64,000 nt of DNA from assembly GCA_030054835.1 (NCBI GenBank), contig JASGVS010000043.1:124001-188000 (forward strand), given 5' to 3'. Each line of letters begins with the position of its first letter. Positions within the stretch are counted from its first letter, which is position 1. The position numbers and the translations under genes are program-made. Below, piece after piece: positions 41,073-48,705 of this stretch. The DNA is from UBA3910 sp002391465. GTDB lineage: Bacteria; Bacillota; Limnochordia; Darwinibacteriales; Darwinibacteriaceae. Under the pieces are notes generated by a model. The model worked only from the letters and a program-made list of their open reading frames with translations. It did not search any database and was not told where the DNA came from.

Positions 41073-42152
41073 TTAGAGACTCATGTTCATTACTTCCCGA
41101 ACTTCTTCCAGGGTCGCAATGGCTTCCTCCCGAGCGGCTGCAATACCGTCTTTCAACACTTGACGGATGTAATCGGGCTGGGCCTCTAACTCCTTGCGGC
41201 GTTCCCGCAGAGGTCTGAAGTATTCGTTCACAGCCTCCGTAAGAAGTTTCTTTAGTTGACCCGCACCGCCGTCGCCGATGTCCTCTGCAATTTCCTCTGG
41301 GCTCCGTCCTGTTGTTAAGGATGCAATCAAAAGCAGGTTTGCCACCTCAGGCCTATTCTCCGGATCATAGGTGATCATACGTTCCGAATCCGTCTTAGCC
41401 CGTCTAATCAGCTTGGCAGTCTCGTCCTCACTAGCGCTCAACATAATGGCGTTGTTTCTGCTCTTGCTCATCTTTTGACCGCCATCCAGGCCTAGAATCA
41501 GGGGCGCTTCGCTCAACAGCGGCTCTGGCTCGGGAAACACTGGTCTGTTTTCGGCAAAACGGTTGTTAAAACGCCGGGCTATCGTTCTGGTCAGCTCCAA
41601 ATGGGGCAGCTGGTCCTTCCCTACGGGCACAACATTGCCCTTGCAGAAGAGGATATCTGCCGCTTGATGCACTGGGTATGTGTACATACCGGCATTGATA
41701 CTGGTCATGCCAGATGCGGCGATCTCTTCTTTTACGGTGGGATTGCGATTCAGTTCTGCATTGGTGACCAGCGTTAAGAACGGCAGCAGGAGCTGATTTA
41801 ACTCCGGTACGTGACTGTGCGGGAAAATGAACGTTTTTCCGTCACTCGGGTCAATACCGGCGGACAAATAGTCCACTGTAAGCTGAAACACGTTCTCAGC
41901 AATGGCTTCAAAGGTGTCCCGATCGGTAAGGACCTGATAATCTGCGATTACAATATAAGTAGGCACTCCCAGCCTATGTAGGCGGACCCTGTTCTGGAGG
42001 GAGCCAAAATAGTGGCCGATATGAAGTCGCCCAGTAGGCCTATCGCCCGTGAGGATTTTGTACTGTTCGGGATTGGCCTCTAGTTTTTTCTCCAAGACAC
42101 GGCTGCGCTCCAGTGCTGCTTCAAATGTTCCGTATTCCACTCGTTCCGACAT
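41073..42152 (-). CDS. trpS: Tryptophan--tRNA ligase
   Basis: A 359-residue class I synthetase that charges tRNA-Trp. The HIGH motif is at 44-47 (GRLHIGHYFGS) and the KMSKS loop at GGQKMSKSRNN; the helical anticodon-binding domain forms the C-terminus. The ATG at 42152 is chosen because AAGGA lies about 10 bases ahead; an in-frame ATG six bases earlier is also possible. The gene is under a tryptophan-specific T-box leader with a consensus promoter. Its tRNA gene lies about 9 kb away at 51.4 kb. Confidence 0.95.
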   Translation of the reverse strand: MSERVEYGTFEAALERSRVLEKKLEANPEQYKILTGDRPTGRLHIGHYFGSLQNRVRLHRLGVPTYIVIADYQVLTDRDTFEAIAENVFQLTVDYLSAGIDPSDGKTFIFPHSHVPELNQLLLPFLTLVTNAELNRNPTVKEEIAASGMTSINAGMYTYPVHQAADILFCKGNVVPVGKDQLPHLELTRTIARRFNNRFAENRPVFPEPEPLLSEAPLILGLDGGQKMSKSRNNAIMLSASEDETAKLIRRAKTDSERMITYDPENRPEVANLLLIASLTTGRSPEEIAEDIGDGGAGQLKKLLTEAVNEYFRPLRERRKELEAQPDYIRQVLKDGIAAAREEAIATLEEVREVMNMSL

Positions 42153-42207
42153 CAACATCCATCCTTTCTCAAGACAAAAGGTTTTTTCTGTGCGCGTATT
42201 TGGATAT

Positions 42208-42444
42208 AAAAAAACGTCCCCTCCTAGGGACGATAATAACCGCGTTGCCACCCTGCTTGATCGCCATAGCGATCCCCTCAACACCTGTAACGGCGGTAAA
42301 CCGTCCTAGCCTACTTGTTCATTCGGCTAGGCAACTCCAAGGTCCATTCACTCCGCGTCTGTATCGATGTTCCACCGTATCATCGACTCTCTAAAACAGG
42401 CTGACGAAGCTACTATTCCTCTTCCCAGTCTTTGCTATACCACT
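42208..42444 (-). promoter_or_regulatory. T-box leader of trpS (Trp specifier)
   Basis: The minus-strand leader has the T-box antiterminator sequence AGGGTGGCAACGCGG (42254-42240), a stem I with the GTGGAA and AGAGAG elements, and a terminator (stem CGTCCC 42220-42215 / GGGACG 42232-42227, then seven Ts). The specifier is read as TGG at 42346-42344, within GAATGGACC just before the TTGGAG box, which fits tryptophan and the trpS gene downstream. Uncharged tRNA-Trp would bind and favour antitermination. Confidence 0.92.
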
Positions 42445-42450
42445 GTCAAT

Positions 42451-42479
42451 ATTATATCCAGCCAGAAGGGTCGTGTCAA
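42451..42479 (-). promoter_or_regulatory. Consensus sigma-A promoter of the trpS T-box
   Basis: TTGACA (42479-42474) and TATAAT (42456-42451) on the minus strand are 17 bases apart, a perfect match to the housekeeping consensus. Such a strong promoter suits a gene controlled mainly by attenuation. Confidence 0.92.
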
Positions 42480-42663
42480 CTAAAGGGCATTGTCGTGTCC
42501 ATTATCGTGTAAACCTGAAATGAACTTCCCCTCCCCTCCCTTTCCTGCCCCGACGAAAAAGTACCATTAGTCACAAATTTAATGAAGCGCGCAAGGGAAA
42601 AAATGGAACGTGTAGAACTGTGTTGGTAAATATATCCAGACACTCTAGATTGGAGGTATTTTT
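42480..42663. other. Intergenic region with no recognised element
   Basis: Divergent gap between the trpS promoter and the secreted protein gene. It has pyrimidine-rich (CCCCTCCCCTCCC) and A-rich tracts. A plus-strand promoter for the next gene is expected, but I see no convincing hexamer pair. Confidence 0.5.
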
Positions 42664-43593
42664 GTGAAACGCAGCTTTCTCGCAGCGTTACTACTGATCT
42701 TCTTAGCTGGGCTGTTAACGGGCTTCTCCACTGGGTCGTACGAGATATCCGGTGAGGTAGCGGATGAAACTGGGGAAGGCATTCCTGGAGTAAGATTACT
42801 GATTCGCAGTGGTGATAACGAAGCAGTTGTTGTTACGGACGAATATGGCTATTGGACGGCCGAGGTACCCGACGCTGGGGATGCAGTAATTGAGCCAGAA
42901 AAGGAAGGATACATATTTTGGCCGCAGCGGCAACAGGTAACCAATGAAGACGCTGGGGCAGACAACGTGGATTTTTGGGGAGTAACAAATAAGCTGGCGG
43001 GACGGGTAGTGATAAACGGACAACCCGCTAATCGACCCATCTATATTAGTGTCGAGACGTCTGAAGGGACCGAGCCCCTTTCCTACAAGAGCAACTCCCG
43101 TGGAGAGTACGCCCTGCCCCTTGAGGACTTCGAAGATCTAGAGTGGATTCGGGTAATCGTCGCTGCTTGGGAGAGTTTCAGCAGCTCTCAAATTGGCAGA
43201 ATGGACCTTATCGCAGAGGTCATAATCGAAAACCCTCCCCTAGAAACAAGGTTCTTACCGGACATTGACCTGTACAGCTACGGACTGGAGCTGCTGGCAC
43301 CGGAAGACAACGATACGGTAGCCTGGTACCCCTATGATGTAAGAATCAGCGTATACGATAGGGACGTTGACGATTTGTATTATCGACTATACTTCCATGA
43401 TCTTAGCCATGAGGTCATTGGCCACAGTGCCATGTCGTTTACAGATGACACCTTCGTCTTCGACGGAACACTGAAAGAGGGTGGCGCCCTCGGTCGTGAA
43501 GACACCATTTGGTATCTATCAGCTTTTTTCCGGTCGGGCGACATCCAGATCCGCGTAAATACCGAAAGTTTTCTGGTCTTCGGAGATTACTAG
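42664..43593 (+). CDS. Secreted protein with carboxypeptidase-regulatory-like (CarboxypepD_reg) domains
   Basis: A 309-residue exported protein. A signal peptide covers about 1-23 (RSFLAALLLIFLAGLLTGFS; no lipobox Cys). Residues about 25-110 look like a carboxypeptidase-regulatory or Cna-B-like beta domain (ISGEVADETGEGIPGVRLLI, ending TNEDAGADNVDFWG); about 111-195 resemble a second such domain (LAGRVVINGQPANRPIYI). The C-terminal part (about 200-309) is beta-rich and unrecognised. The GTG start follows TTGGAGG by 8 bases. It is probably an extracellular or wall-surface protein; its function is unknown and no partner is adjacent. Confidence 0.65.
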   Translation: MKRSFLAALLLIFLAGLLTGFSTGSYEISGEVADETGEGIPGVRLLIRSGDNEAVVVTDEYGYWTAEVPDAGDAVIEPEKEGYIFWPQRQQVTNEDAGADNVDFWGVTNKLAGRVVINGQPANRPIYISVETSEGTEPLSYKSNSRGEYALPLEDFEDLEWIRVIVAAWESFSSSQIGRMDLIAEVIIENPPLETRFLPDIDLYSYGLELLAPEDNDTVAWYPYDVRISVYDRDVDDLYYRLYFHDLSHEVIGHSAMSFTDDTFVFDGTLKEGGALGREDTIWYLSAFFRSGDIQIRVNTESFLVFGDY

Positions 43594-43637
43594 AAAGGCC
43601 AAAAAAACGTTAGCGGAAACTCTGTACTAACCAATAG

Positions 43638-43670
43638 CGAGGTGTTTTCCTGCGGGAGGCACCTCGTTTC
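43638..43670 (+). terminator. Possible terminator after the secreted protein gene
   Basis: CGAGGTG at 43638-43644 pairs with CACCTCG at 43660-43666, with an inner CCT/AGG pairing, then TTTCC. The U-tract is short. The rest of the 358-base gap up to degV holds the tRNA fragment listed below. Confidence 0.55.
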
Positions 43671-43807
43671 CACTTAAGCCGTTGTTCCCTCAAGTACAGA
43701 TTCCTCTTACCTCCCCTTGCCTACGCTCCTAATCCCTTACTCGGCTTGACCGTGAATATTTTCCACAAACCTAAGGTATAGTTGCTGTAGTGGCCCCTTA
43801 CCTAGCG

Positions 43808-43843
43808 CCCGAAGGTTGTCGGTTCGAATCCGCCCCCCAACCA
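43808..43843 (+). pseudogene. 3'-half fragment of initiator tRNA (tRNA-fMet remnant)
   Basis: Bases 43808-43832 are identical, over 25 positions, to the 3' anticodon stem, variable loop and T arm of the intact tRNA-fMet at 45306-45230. The following acceptor part reads CCCCCCAACCA where the intact gene has GCCCCCGCAACCA, so two bases are missing but the encoded CCA remains. Upstream bases do not form a D arm or a matching 5' acceptor strand, so no full tRNA folds. It is on the plus strand while the intact copy is on the minus strand, 1.4 kb away. Best read as a truncated, decayed tRNA copy. Confidence 0.8.
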
Positions 43844-43951
43844 ATACTTGTTTTCTACGAGGATTAGTACCTAGTAATAAAACAGGTGCGAAGGAAACCG
43901 ATTGGGGGTGGCGAAAGGCTCTTAGAGCAAATTGCACCAGGAGGTCTTATC

Positions 43952-44794
43952 ATGACTAAGAAAATCAAACTATTTACAGATAGTGCAGCAGATGTACCAG
44001 TGGAATACAAGGAGAAGTATGGCATTGAAATTGTACCCATTACCGTGATGTTTGGGACGGTAGAGTACAAAGACCAGGTAACGCTGAGCTTAGAGGAATT
44101 CTGGGAAAAAATGCTTTCCTCCCAGGAACTGCCTTCCACCAATCAAGCGAACCCCCACGACTTCGTAGAGGCTTTTCAGCCCTTTTTAGAACAGGGTTAC
44201 ACTATTTTGTACATCGGTCTGTCTTCTCGCCTCAGTGGTACTCTACAGAGCGCTGTAATTGCCCGGGAGCTCTTGCAGAGCCAAGACATCCACATTTTCG
44301 ACTCCAAATCCGCGTCAATTGGAGAAACGCTTCTGCTGCTCGAGGCAGCGGAAATGCTTGAAGAAGGCAGATCAGTACCTGAGATTATGGATGTCCTTGC
44401 CCAGCGCAGAGAAGAATCCTTCGCCTATTTTACTCTGGAAACCCTCACCCATTTAGTTCGTGGAGGACGCCTTTCCAAGGCGCAGGGATTGATAGGATCT
44501 GTCTTGAATATCAGACCCATCCTGCGGATCGCACCGGACGGTACGATAGAACCGACCGAAAAGGCACGTTCAACAAAAAGAGCCCTGCAAACAATCGTCA
44601 GCAAGGCTAAGGAACGTAATATTGATTTTTCCAAGCGGCGAGTGGCCGTTGTCCACACACCAGGTGCTGAGTCACTTGAGGAGTTTATCGAACTCGTTCA
44701 AAGCGAGCTCAACCCGGCCGAAATCATCACCGGCCTAATCGGTCCTACTGTGGGAACTCACGCTGGCCCCAGTGGCATAGCCCTTTTCTTTTAG
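43952..44794 (+). CDS. DegV family fatty-acid-binding protein
   Basis: A 280-residue DegV-fold protein. The N-terminus (IKLFTDSAADVPVEYKEKYGIEIVPITVMFG) and the central SSRLSGTLQSA and LETLTHLVRGGRLSKAQGLIGSVLNIRPIL segments are family hallmarks. These proteins bind a fatty acid and in some bacteria serve as FakB subunits presenting fatty acid to the kinase FakA; no fakA is in view. The ATG follows CAGGAGG by 7 bases. Its 3' end overlaps the convergent Nudix gene by 60 bases. Confidence 0.9.
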   Translation: MTKKIKLFTDSAADVPVEYKEKYGIEIVPITVMFGTVEYKDQVTLSLEEFWEKMLSSQELPSTNQANPHDFVEAFQPFLEQGYTILYIGLSSRLSGTLQSAVIARELLQSQDIHIFDSKSASIGETLLLLEAAEMLEEGRSVPEIMDVLAQRREESFAYFTLETLTHLVRGGRLSKAQGLIGSVLNIRPILRIAPDGTIEPTEKARSTKRALQTIVSKAKERNIDFSKRRVAVVHTPGAESLEEFIELVQSELNPAEIITGLIGPTVGTHAGPSGIALFF

Positions 44795-45160
44795 GCTCTT
44801 GGCAATGGGGATGTTGGCCTCGGCCAGGTCGTATTGGTCCAGTTCGTCCAGGGTTACCCACGCGCAGTCGGAGTGTACTCGCAGGGTTATGTCTCCGCTG
44901 GTCTGTTGGGCCAAGTAACCGACCAAAAGAAAGTCCCCGTGGTCATAGTGGGCGTGGACTGCCTGATAGATGCTGCCTACTTCGATGGAAATGTCCAGTT
45001 CTTCTTGGATTTCCCTTACAAGGCATTCTTCAGGCGTCTCGCCCTCTTCTAATTTTCCGCCGGGAAACTCCCATTTACCCGCCAATGCCCCTTCTGCCCT
45101 CTGACAGAGGAGCACCCTATCTCCTTGTTGGATGATAGCCGCCATTACTGGCAATGTCAT
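44735..45160 (-). CDS. Nudix hydrolase, MutT-type (8-oxo-dGTP diphosphatase-like)
   Basis: A 141-residue Nudix protein with the box G(5x)E(7x)REVQEE(L) seen as GGKLEEGETPEECLVREIQEEL at about residues 35-56. MutT-type enzymes clear 8-oxo-dGTP from the nucleotide pool; the sequence before the box (RVLLCQRAEGALAGKWEFPGGK) is the MutT form. ATG at 45160 follows GGGGGGATACCCA and is preferred over an earlier start. The last 20 codons overlap degV on the other strand, which is unusual but small. Confidence 0.88.
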   Translation of the reverse strand: MTLPVMAAIIQQGDRVLLCQRAEGALAGKWEFPGGKLEEGETPEECLVREIQEELDISIEVGSIYQAVHAHYDHGDFLLVGYLAQQTSGDITLRVHSDCAWVTLDELDQYDLAEANIPIAKSLKEKGYATGASVSSHSRTD

Positions 45161-45190
45161 TGGGTATCCCCCCATTGAAAATCTCCGCAA

Positions 45191-45220
45191 AAAAGACCGG
45201 CTTTAGCCACCGGTCTTTTC
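45191..45220 (-). terminator. Terminator after tRNA-fMet
   Basis: AAAAGACCGG and CCGGTCTTTT form a 10-bp stem with a 9-base loop (45192-45220), followed on the minus strand by further Ts. It is symmetric and could work in both directions. Confidence 0.82.
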
Positions 45221-45229
45221 ATCAAAATT

Positions 45230-45306
<77 letters not shown>

Positions 45307-45342
45307 CACTACGTTACATATTATCCTAATTCACGAGCTTTG

Positions 45343-45663
45343 TCAAGCGATCCACTTGTCTAGGCGTTCTGCGATCATTTCTTTCGGCATTACGCCAACT
45401 AGGCGATCTACCTCTTCCCCATCCTTGAAGATAATCATGGTCGGAATACTCATTACTTCATACTGGCGGGCAGTGTATTGGTTGCTATCCACATCAAGCT
45501 TGGCAATTTGCACCTTCCCGGCATAGTCTGTGGCCAGCTCTTCAACGATGGGAGCCAGCATCCGGCAAGGAGCGCACCAGGCTGCCCAAAAATCGACAAA
45601 GGATACGCCAGAGTGGTTCAGGATTTTTTCCTGAAAATTTTGATCAGTCACAGTGATCGGCAT
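45343..45663 (-). CDS. trxA: Thioredoxin with WCAPC active site
   Basis: A 106-residue thioredoxin. The active site is WCAPC (C30, C33) instead of the common WCGPC, a variant seen in some thioredoxins. IPTMIIF supplies the cis-proline. It reduces protein disulfides. ATG at 45663 is chosen as AGGAGG is 6 bases ahead; an in-frame ATG at 45669 is too close. The promoter carries a CsoR/CstR-like palindrome, suggesting control by copper or reactive sulfur rather than constitutive expression. Confidence 0.93.
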   Translation of the reverse strand: MPITVTDQNFQEKILNHSGVSFVDFWAAWCAPCRMLAPIVEELATDYAGKVQIAKLDVDSNQYTARQYEVMSIPTMIIFKDGEEVDRLVGVMPKEMIAERLDKWIA

Positions 45664-45715
45664 TTTCATCCTCCTATCTTTTCTATGCAGACTTAAGCTG
45701 TTCTGTTCTATTCAC

Positions 45716-45744
45716 AGTATATACCCCCCAGGGGTATATGTCAA
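45716..45744 (-). promoter_or_regulatory. trxA promoter with CsoR/CstR-like operator
   Basis: On the minus strand TTGACA (45744-45739) and TATACT (45721-45716) are 17 bases apart. The spacer holds a perfect inverted repeat, ATATACCCC at 45719-45727 and GGGGTATAT at 45731-45739, with a 3-base centre. ATACCCC-N-GGGGTAT palindromes are the known operators of CsoR/CstR-family repressors. No such repressor gene is in the window. Confidence 0.72.
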
Positions 45745-45746
45745 CC

Positions 45747-46406
45747 CTAGACAACCAGCTGTAATTCACAATCAATCTGTCTGCAGTACAGGGTTCGCCG
45801 GTCCCCCTCCTCTACTAAGTACATGGCCGCACCGCAGTTAGGACAGCCGTGCGTAACTGCCTCGGGAAAAGAACCTGGCCAATCACCCGCCGCGTAGAGC
45901 TGCAGATTACGGAATACTTCGATCAAGAGCATGACATCATCTTTTGCCCTGTGGGCGTTTTGATAGGCATCCTGCAGGTTAAAGTGATACATCAGATTAC
46001 TCAGACGGTGGCTGCCTCCCCCACCGGGGTAGATGCAGAGTTTTGGAAACAGCTCCCGGCTGATTGCCAAGGTGTCAATTCCGATGTCCCCCAGCTCCAA
46101 GAGCTTGTTGCGCCGAAACATGGCGTTTAAGAAACCTTTGTCAAAGGACAGGTTATGGGCAACCGGCAAGCCAAAGCCAATGAAATCCCTTATCTCAGCC
46201 GCCACTTCTTTTTCTTTCGGCGCCAGGGCAACATCTGCATCGGTAAGCCCAGTAAGCTCGGAAATCTCCGCGGGAATTGGGCGTCCGGGATTAATCAGGG
46301 TACCGTACTCCTGGACCTCCCCATCCTCACCTAGGGAGACCATGTAGATTTCTATAATCCTATTCCAGCGGGAACTCAAACCAGTCGTTTCCACGTCTAA
46401 GAACAC
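45747..46406 (-). CDS. DnaQ-type 3'-5' exonuclease (DEDDh) with zinc-ribbon-like tail
   Basis: A protein of 219 residues if it starts at GTG 46406. The exonuclease motifs are visible: Exo I (FLDVETTGL), Exo II (AHNLSFDKGFLNA) and Exo III (HRAKDDVMLL). The C-terminal tail has CPNCGAAM and a later CRQIDC, a possible zinc site. With the GTG start the first strand is clipped to two residues and there is no ribosome site. In-frame extension upstream finds ATT at 46427 behind GGAAAGAGG, giving a better N-terminus (IAISQRLVFLDVETTG). Role may be repair or RNA processing, or a stand-alone proofreading subunit; it is not a full PolC. Confidence 0.85.
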   Translation of the reverse strand: MFLDVETTGLSSRWNRIIEIYMVSLGEDGEVQEYGTLINPGRPIPAEISELTGLTDADVALAPKEKEVAAEIRDFIGFGLPVAHNLSFDKGFLNAMFRRNKLLELGDIGIDTLAISRELFPKLCIYPGGGGSHRLSNLMYHFNLQDAYQNAHRAKDDVMLLIEVFRNLQLYAAGDWPGSFPEAVTHGCPNCGAAMYLVEEGDRRTLYCRQIDCELQLVV

Positions 46407-46470
46407 CAGGCGCTGTGAGATTGCAATCGACCTCTTTCCAGATTTGAACTTACTGTTTCCTTCGCCTTAG

Positions 46471-46520
46471 AAAAAACAATCCCTTCCGCTGACATGAGTC
46501 TGCTGCCGAAAGGATTGTTT
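46471..46520 (-). terminator. Terminator downstream of the DUF438 gene
   Basis: On the minus strand AAACAATCCTTTC and GAAGGGATTGTTT pair with one bulge or mismatch, and a run of six Ts follows (46476-46471). It lies 9 bases after the stop of the DUF438 gene. Confidence 0.8.
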
Positions 46521-46528
46521 GCAAGTAT

Positions 46529-47755
46529 CTAGTTAGAATAGTCGTAGATGCGTTTCTCACCGGTAATCTTCTGGATCTCGGTGATGTTCTGGGTTACTTC
46601 CAGTGTACCCTGGTAAACCCCATTTTCATCACGTACCGCGAAGTAGCGGATGTAGACCAGTTCACCTTTCATGTTGATCCAAAAGTCCGCACTGTCTTTC
46701 CGTCCGCTTCTGAAGTCTTCCAGAATCTGCTCTACAACACCCATGCTCTTCGGCGGATGGCAGAACTGTACCTTGCGGCCGATTACGGCACGGGCCCGCT
46801 CAAAGATGCGCTCTGGTCCAAGGGAGAAGTAGCGTACCTCGTCGTTGGCATCCACAAATGTAATGTCAATGGGTAGATGGGTGAGCATCAAATTGATCTG
46901 TTCAGGGGTTAAAACGCCAACATCCAGTTCAATGCCGCCGCTTACCTCGGCTGTAGCGGGCTGGTCAGCCGTTTCCTTCCTCTCAACTGAGGCAAAGGGA
47001 TCGCTGAGCTGTGCCTCAATTTCTTTCCATTCGTCCACCGTAAAGGTGTCCCGGCACATTGGGAACAGAATACGCTCTTCTTTATAAACCATCTCAGAGA
47101 TGGCATTGAGGGCAGGTAGTACAATATTGCCGATCTCAACCTTCAAAATGGGGTTGGCCGGCACGCCCTTTGCATTAGCGATTACCTGATCGATGGATTT
47201 CAACGAGGCGCGAATCTCGTCGTGAATCCCCCACATTACCGATGGCGGCCCACTGATGCCATAGCGCTCTAAGTACGGGAAGATAATGTTTTCTTTCTTA
47301 ATGTAATGGCCGTCTACCATGGCTAGTTTCTGCTGCTTTTCTTCCCATTTCTGAATAAGTTCACCAATATCGTCGCCGGACTGGGTATCGCTGATTCGCT
47401 CGAGCAGTGCCTCAATTTCCTTAACCAATCGACGGATCTGCTCGTTTTCCTCTTCCAGTACGGCTACGGGATTGGTCTTTACCTCTTCTGCAATCGCTTC
47501 TACAGCGGCCTGCTTCTCTAAAGACTCTTTAAACACTGCAACGTGAACGTCACAAAGCCTTTGAATCTCTTCGACGGGTAAACCTTCTGCAATTAAGCTC
47601 TGCTCCAACTCACCGATTTCTGTGGCTCCGATTTGGTCCAGCAGCTCACCGAAACGGCCTTTAATTTCCTCTGGATCTGCTCCGGCATGAATATCCTTAA
47701 TAATTGCCTTAAGCTGTTCCTGACGGTGTTTCCTGTTGTCAATTAACTCGCTCAT
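46529..47755 (-). CDS. DUF438 / hemerythrin / PAS domain protein
   Basis: A 408-residue protein: N-terminal DUF438 (about 1-85, HRQEQLKAIIKDIHAGADPEEIKGRFGELL), a hemerythrin-like HHE region (about 90-255; the ligands sit in EEENEQIRRLVKE, GHYIKKENIIFPYLE, MWGIHDEIRASL and YKEERILFPM), and a C-terminal PAS domain (about 280-400, LPIDITFVDANDEVRYFSLGPERIF). The HHE and PAS parts suggest a di-iron O2/NO or redox sensor, or an iron repair factor, in the cytosol; no output domain follows. ATG has AGGAGG ahead. Such proteins are common in anaerobes. Confidence 0.88.
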   Translation of the reverse strand: MSELIDNRKHRQEQLKAIIKDIHAGADPEEIKGRFGELLDQIGATEIGELEQSLIAEGLPVEEIQRLCDVHVAVFKESLEKQAAVEAIAEEVKTNPVAVLEEENEQIRRLVKEIEALLERISDTQSGDDIGELIQKWEEKQQKLAMVDGHYIKKENIIFPYLERYGISGPPSVMWGIHDEIRASLKSIDQVIANAKGVPANPILKVEIGNIVLPALNAISEMVYKEERILFPMCRDTFTVDEWKEIEAQLSDPFASVERKETADQPATAEVSGGIELDVGVLTPEQINLMLTHLPIDITFVDANDEVRYFSLGPERIFERARAVIGRKVQFCHPPKSMGVVEQILEDFRSGRKDSADFWINMKGELVYIRYFAVRDENGVYQGTLEVTQNITEIQKITGEKRIYDYSN

Positions 47756-47774
47756 CGTCTTCGCCTCCTAAGTT

Positions 47775-47788
47775 CTGATGCTAGCATC
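47775..47788. repeat. 14-bp perfect palindrome in the 5' leader of the DUF438 gene
   Basis: TGATGCTAGCATCA is fully self-complementary and lies about 20 bases ahead of the DUF438 start, just upstream of its ribosome site. It could be a repressor operator or a small RNA hairpin. No matched family is recognised. The rest of the 184-base intergenic region shows no clear promoter pair. Confidence 0.45.
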
Positions 47789-47939
47789 ACCAATGAATGC
47801 CCTTACTATTTATTAGTTGCTGACTAAGTTATTATTCCACAATCATTCCAGAACATCCTGCTTTACCCATGTAAATTTTGAGTTTATTTGCTGAAAATAG
47901 GGGAAATCTATACTTAAAACATTGCAAAGGGGGTCAATT

Positions 47940-48218
47940 ATGCATCGAGGTCAATATCCGCAGCAGTACAGGATGAAACAACCACCACGGGTTTTATCCA
48001 CCAAGGATTGTGCCTACCTGACGGATGCCTTATCCTGGGAGCTGCTCGCGTCTAAGAAGGCGTATACCTATGCCACCATGTGTACCGATCAGCAGGTTAA
48101 ACACCAGTTAGAGCAGATCAGCCATCTACACCAAACACATTACAACATTCTGCTTAACCATCTCAGCAACGTGGAGCACGATCACGAACACTATCCATAT
48201 CAACAATTTCAGCAATAG
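47940..48218 (+). CDS. Spore coat protein, CotF-like (short)
   Basis: A 92-residue protein. LSTKDCAYLTDALSWELLASKKAYTYATMCTDQQVKHQLEQISHLHQTHYNILLNHLS (about 20-78) is a ferritin-like helical bundle pattern found in the CotF/coat protein family; the N-terminus is Gln/Pro-rich and the C-terminus His/Tyr/Gln-rich, as in many coat proteins. ATG at 47940 follows AAAGGGGG. It is 14 bases ahead of a second CotF-like gene, likely in one mother-cell transcript. Confidence 0.82.
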   Translation: MHRGQYPQQYRMKQPPRVLSTKDCAYLTDALSWELLASKKAYTYATMCTDQQVKHQLEQISHLHQTHYNILLNHLSNVEHDHEHYPYQQFQQ

Positions 48219-48232
48219 CTAGGAGGGTCAGT

Positions 48233-48655
48233 ATGAACAACCGCAGCGGTTCCTATGGGGGCTATCAACAGCCTTACCAGGGGTCAACTAACCCAACGAT
48301 TAAAAATCCCAGCTCCCCATTTGAAAAAGGCCAGGAGTTCAGCGACCGGGATCGCTTAAACGACATATTAGCCACAGAGAAGTATCTGACAGATGGCTTC
48401 AATGTTTTTGTGCGGGAGGCAAGTCACCAGGACCTATTCCAGGATGTTCTGCACATCCTGAACGAAACCCATCACGCCTGTCGGAATGTGTTTAATCTCA
48501 TGTTTGAAAAAGGCTGGTATTCGCTCCATCCTGAGCAGCCCAGCCAAATAGCGAAAGAACACCGAAAATTCGCGGGTTACGAAAACCAATTTCCAACCCA
48601 AAGTCAGACCCAAAGCCATTATGGCGGTGGGAGCTCGTATTTTAGAGACTACTAG
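48233..48655 (+). CDS. Spore coat protein, CotF family
   Basis: A 140-residue protein. The low-complexity N-terminus (about 1-32) is Gly/Tyr/Gln/Ser/Asn-rich; the central CotF domain (about 35-112: SDRDRLNDILATEKYLTDGFNVFVREASHQDLFQDVLHILNETHHACRNVFNLMFEKGWYSL) is clear; the C-terminus is Gln/Ser/Tyr-rich. ATG follows AGGAGGG. It is likely made late in the mother cell under a sporulation sigma factor, but I cannot identify the promoter. Confidence 0.88.
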   Translation: MNNRSGSYGGYQQPYQGSTNPTIKNPSSPFEKGQEFSDRDRLNDILATEKYLTDGFNVFVREASHQDLFQDVLHILNETHHACRNVFNLMFEKGWYSLHPEQPSQIAKEHRKFAGYENQFPTQSQTQSHYGGGSSYFRDY

Positions 48656-48675
48656 AATAAAGGCGAAAAAATTGA

Positions 48676-48703
48676 GGGCCGCCCAAGGCGGCCCCTTCAT
48701 TTT
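48676..48703 (+). terminator. Bidirectional terminator between coat and tkt genes
   Basis: GGGCCGCC at 48676-48683 and GGCGGCCC at 48687-48694 form an 8-bp stem with a CAA loop. T-rich tracts flank both sides (CTTCATTTTT on plus; TCAATTTTTT on minus), fitting convergent ends. Confidence 0.85.
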
Positions 48704-48705
48704 TC

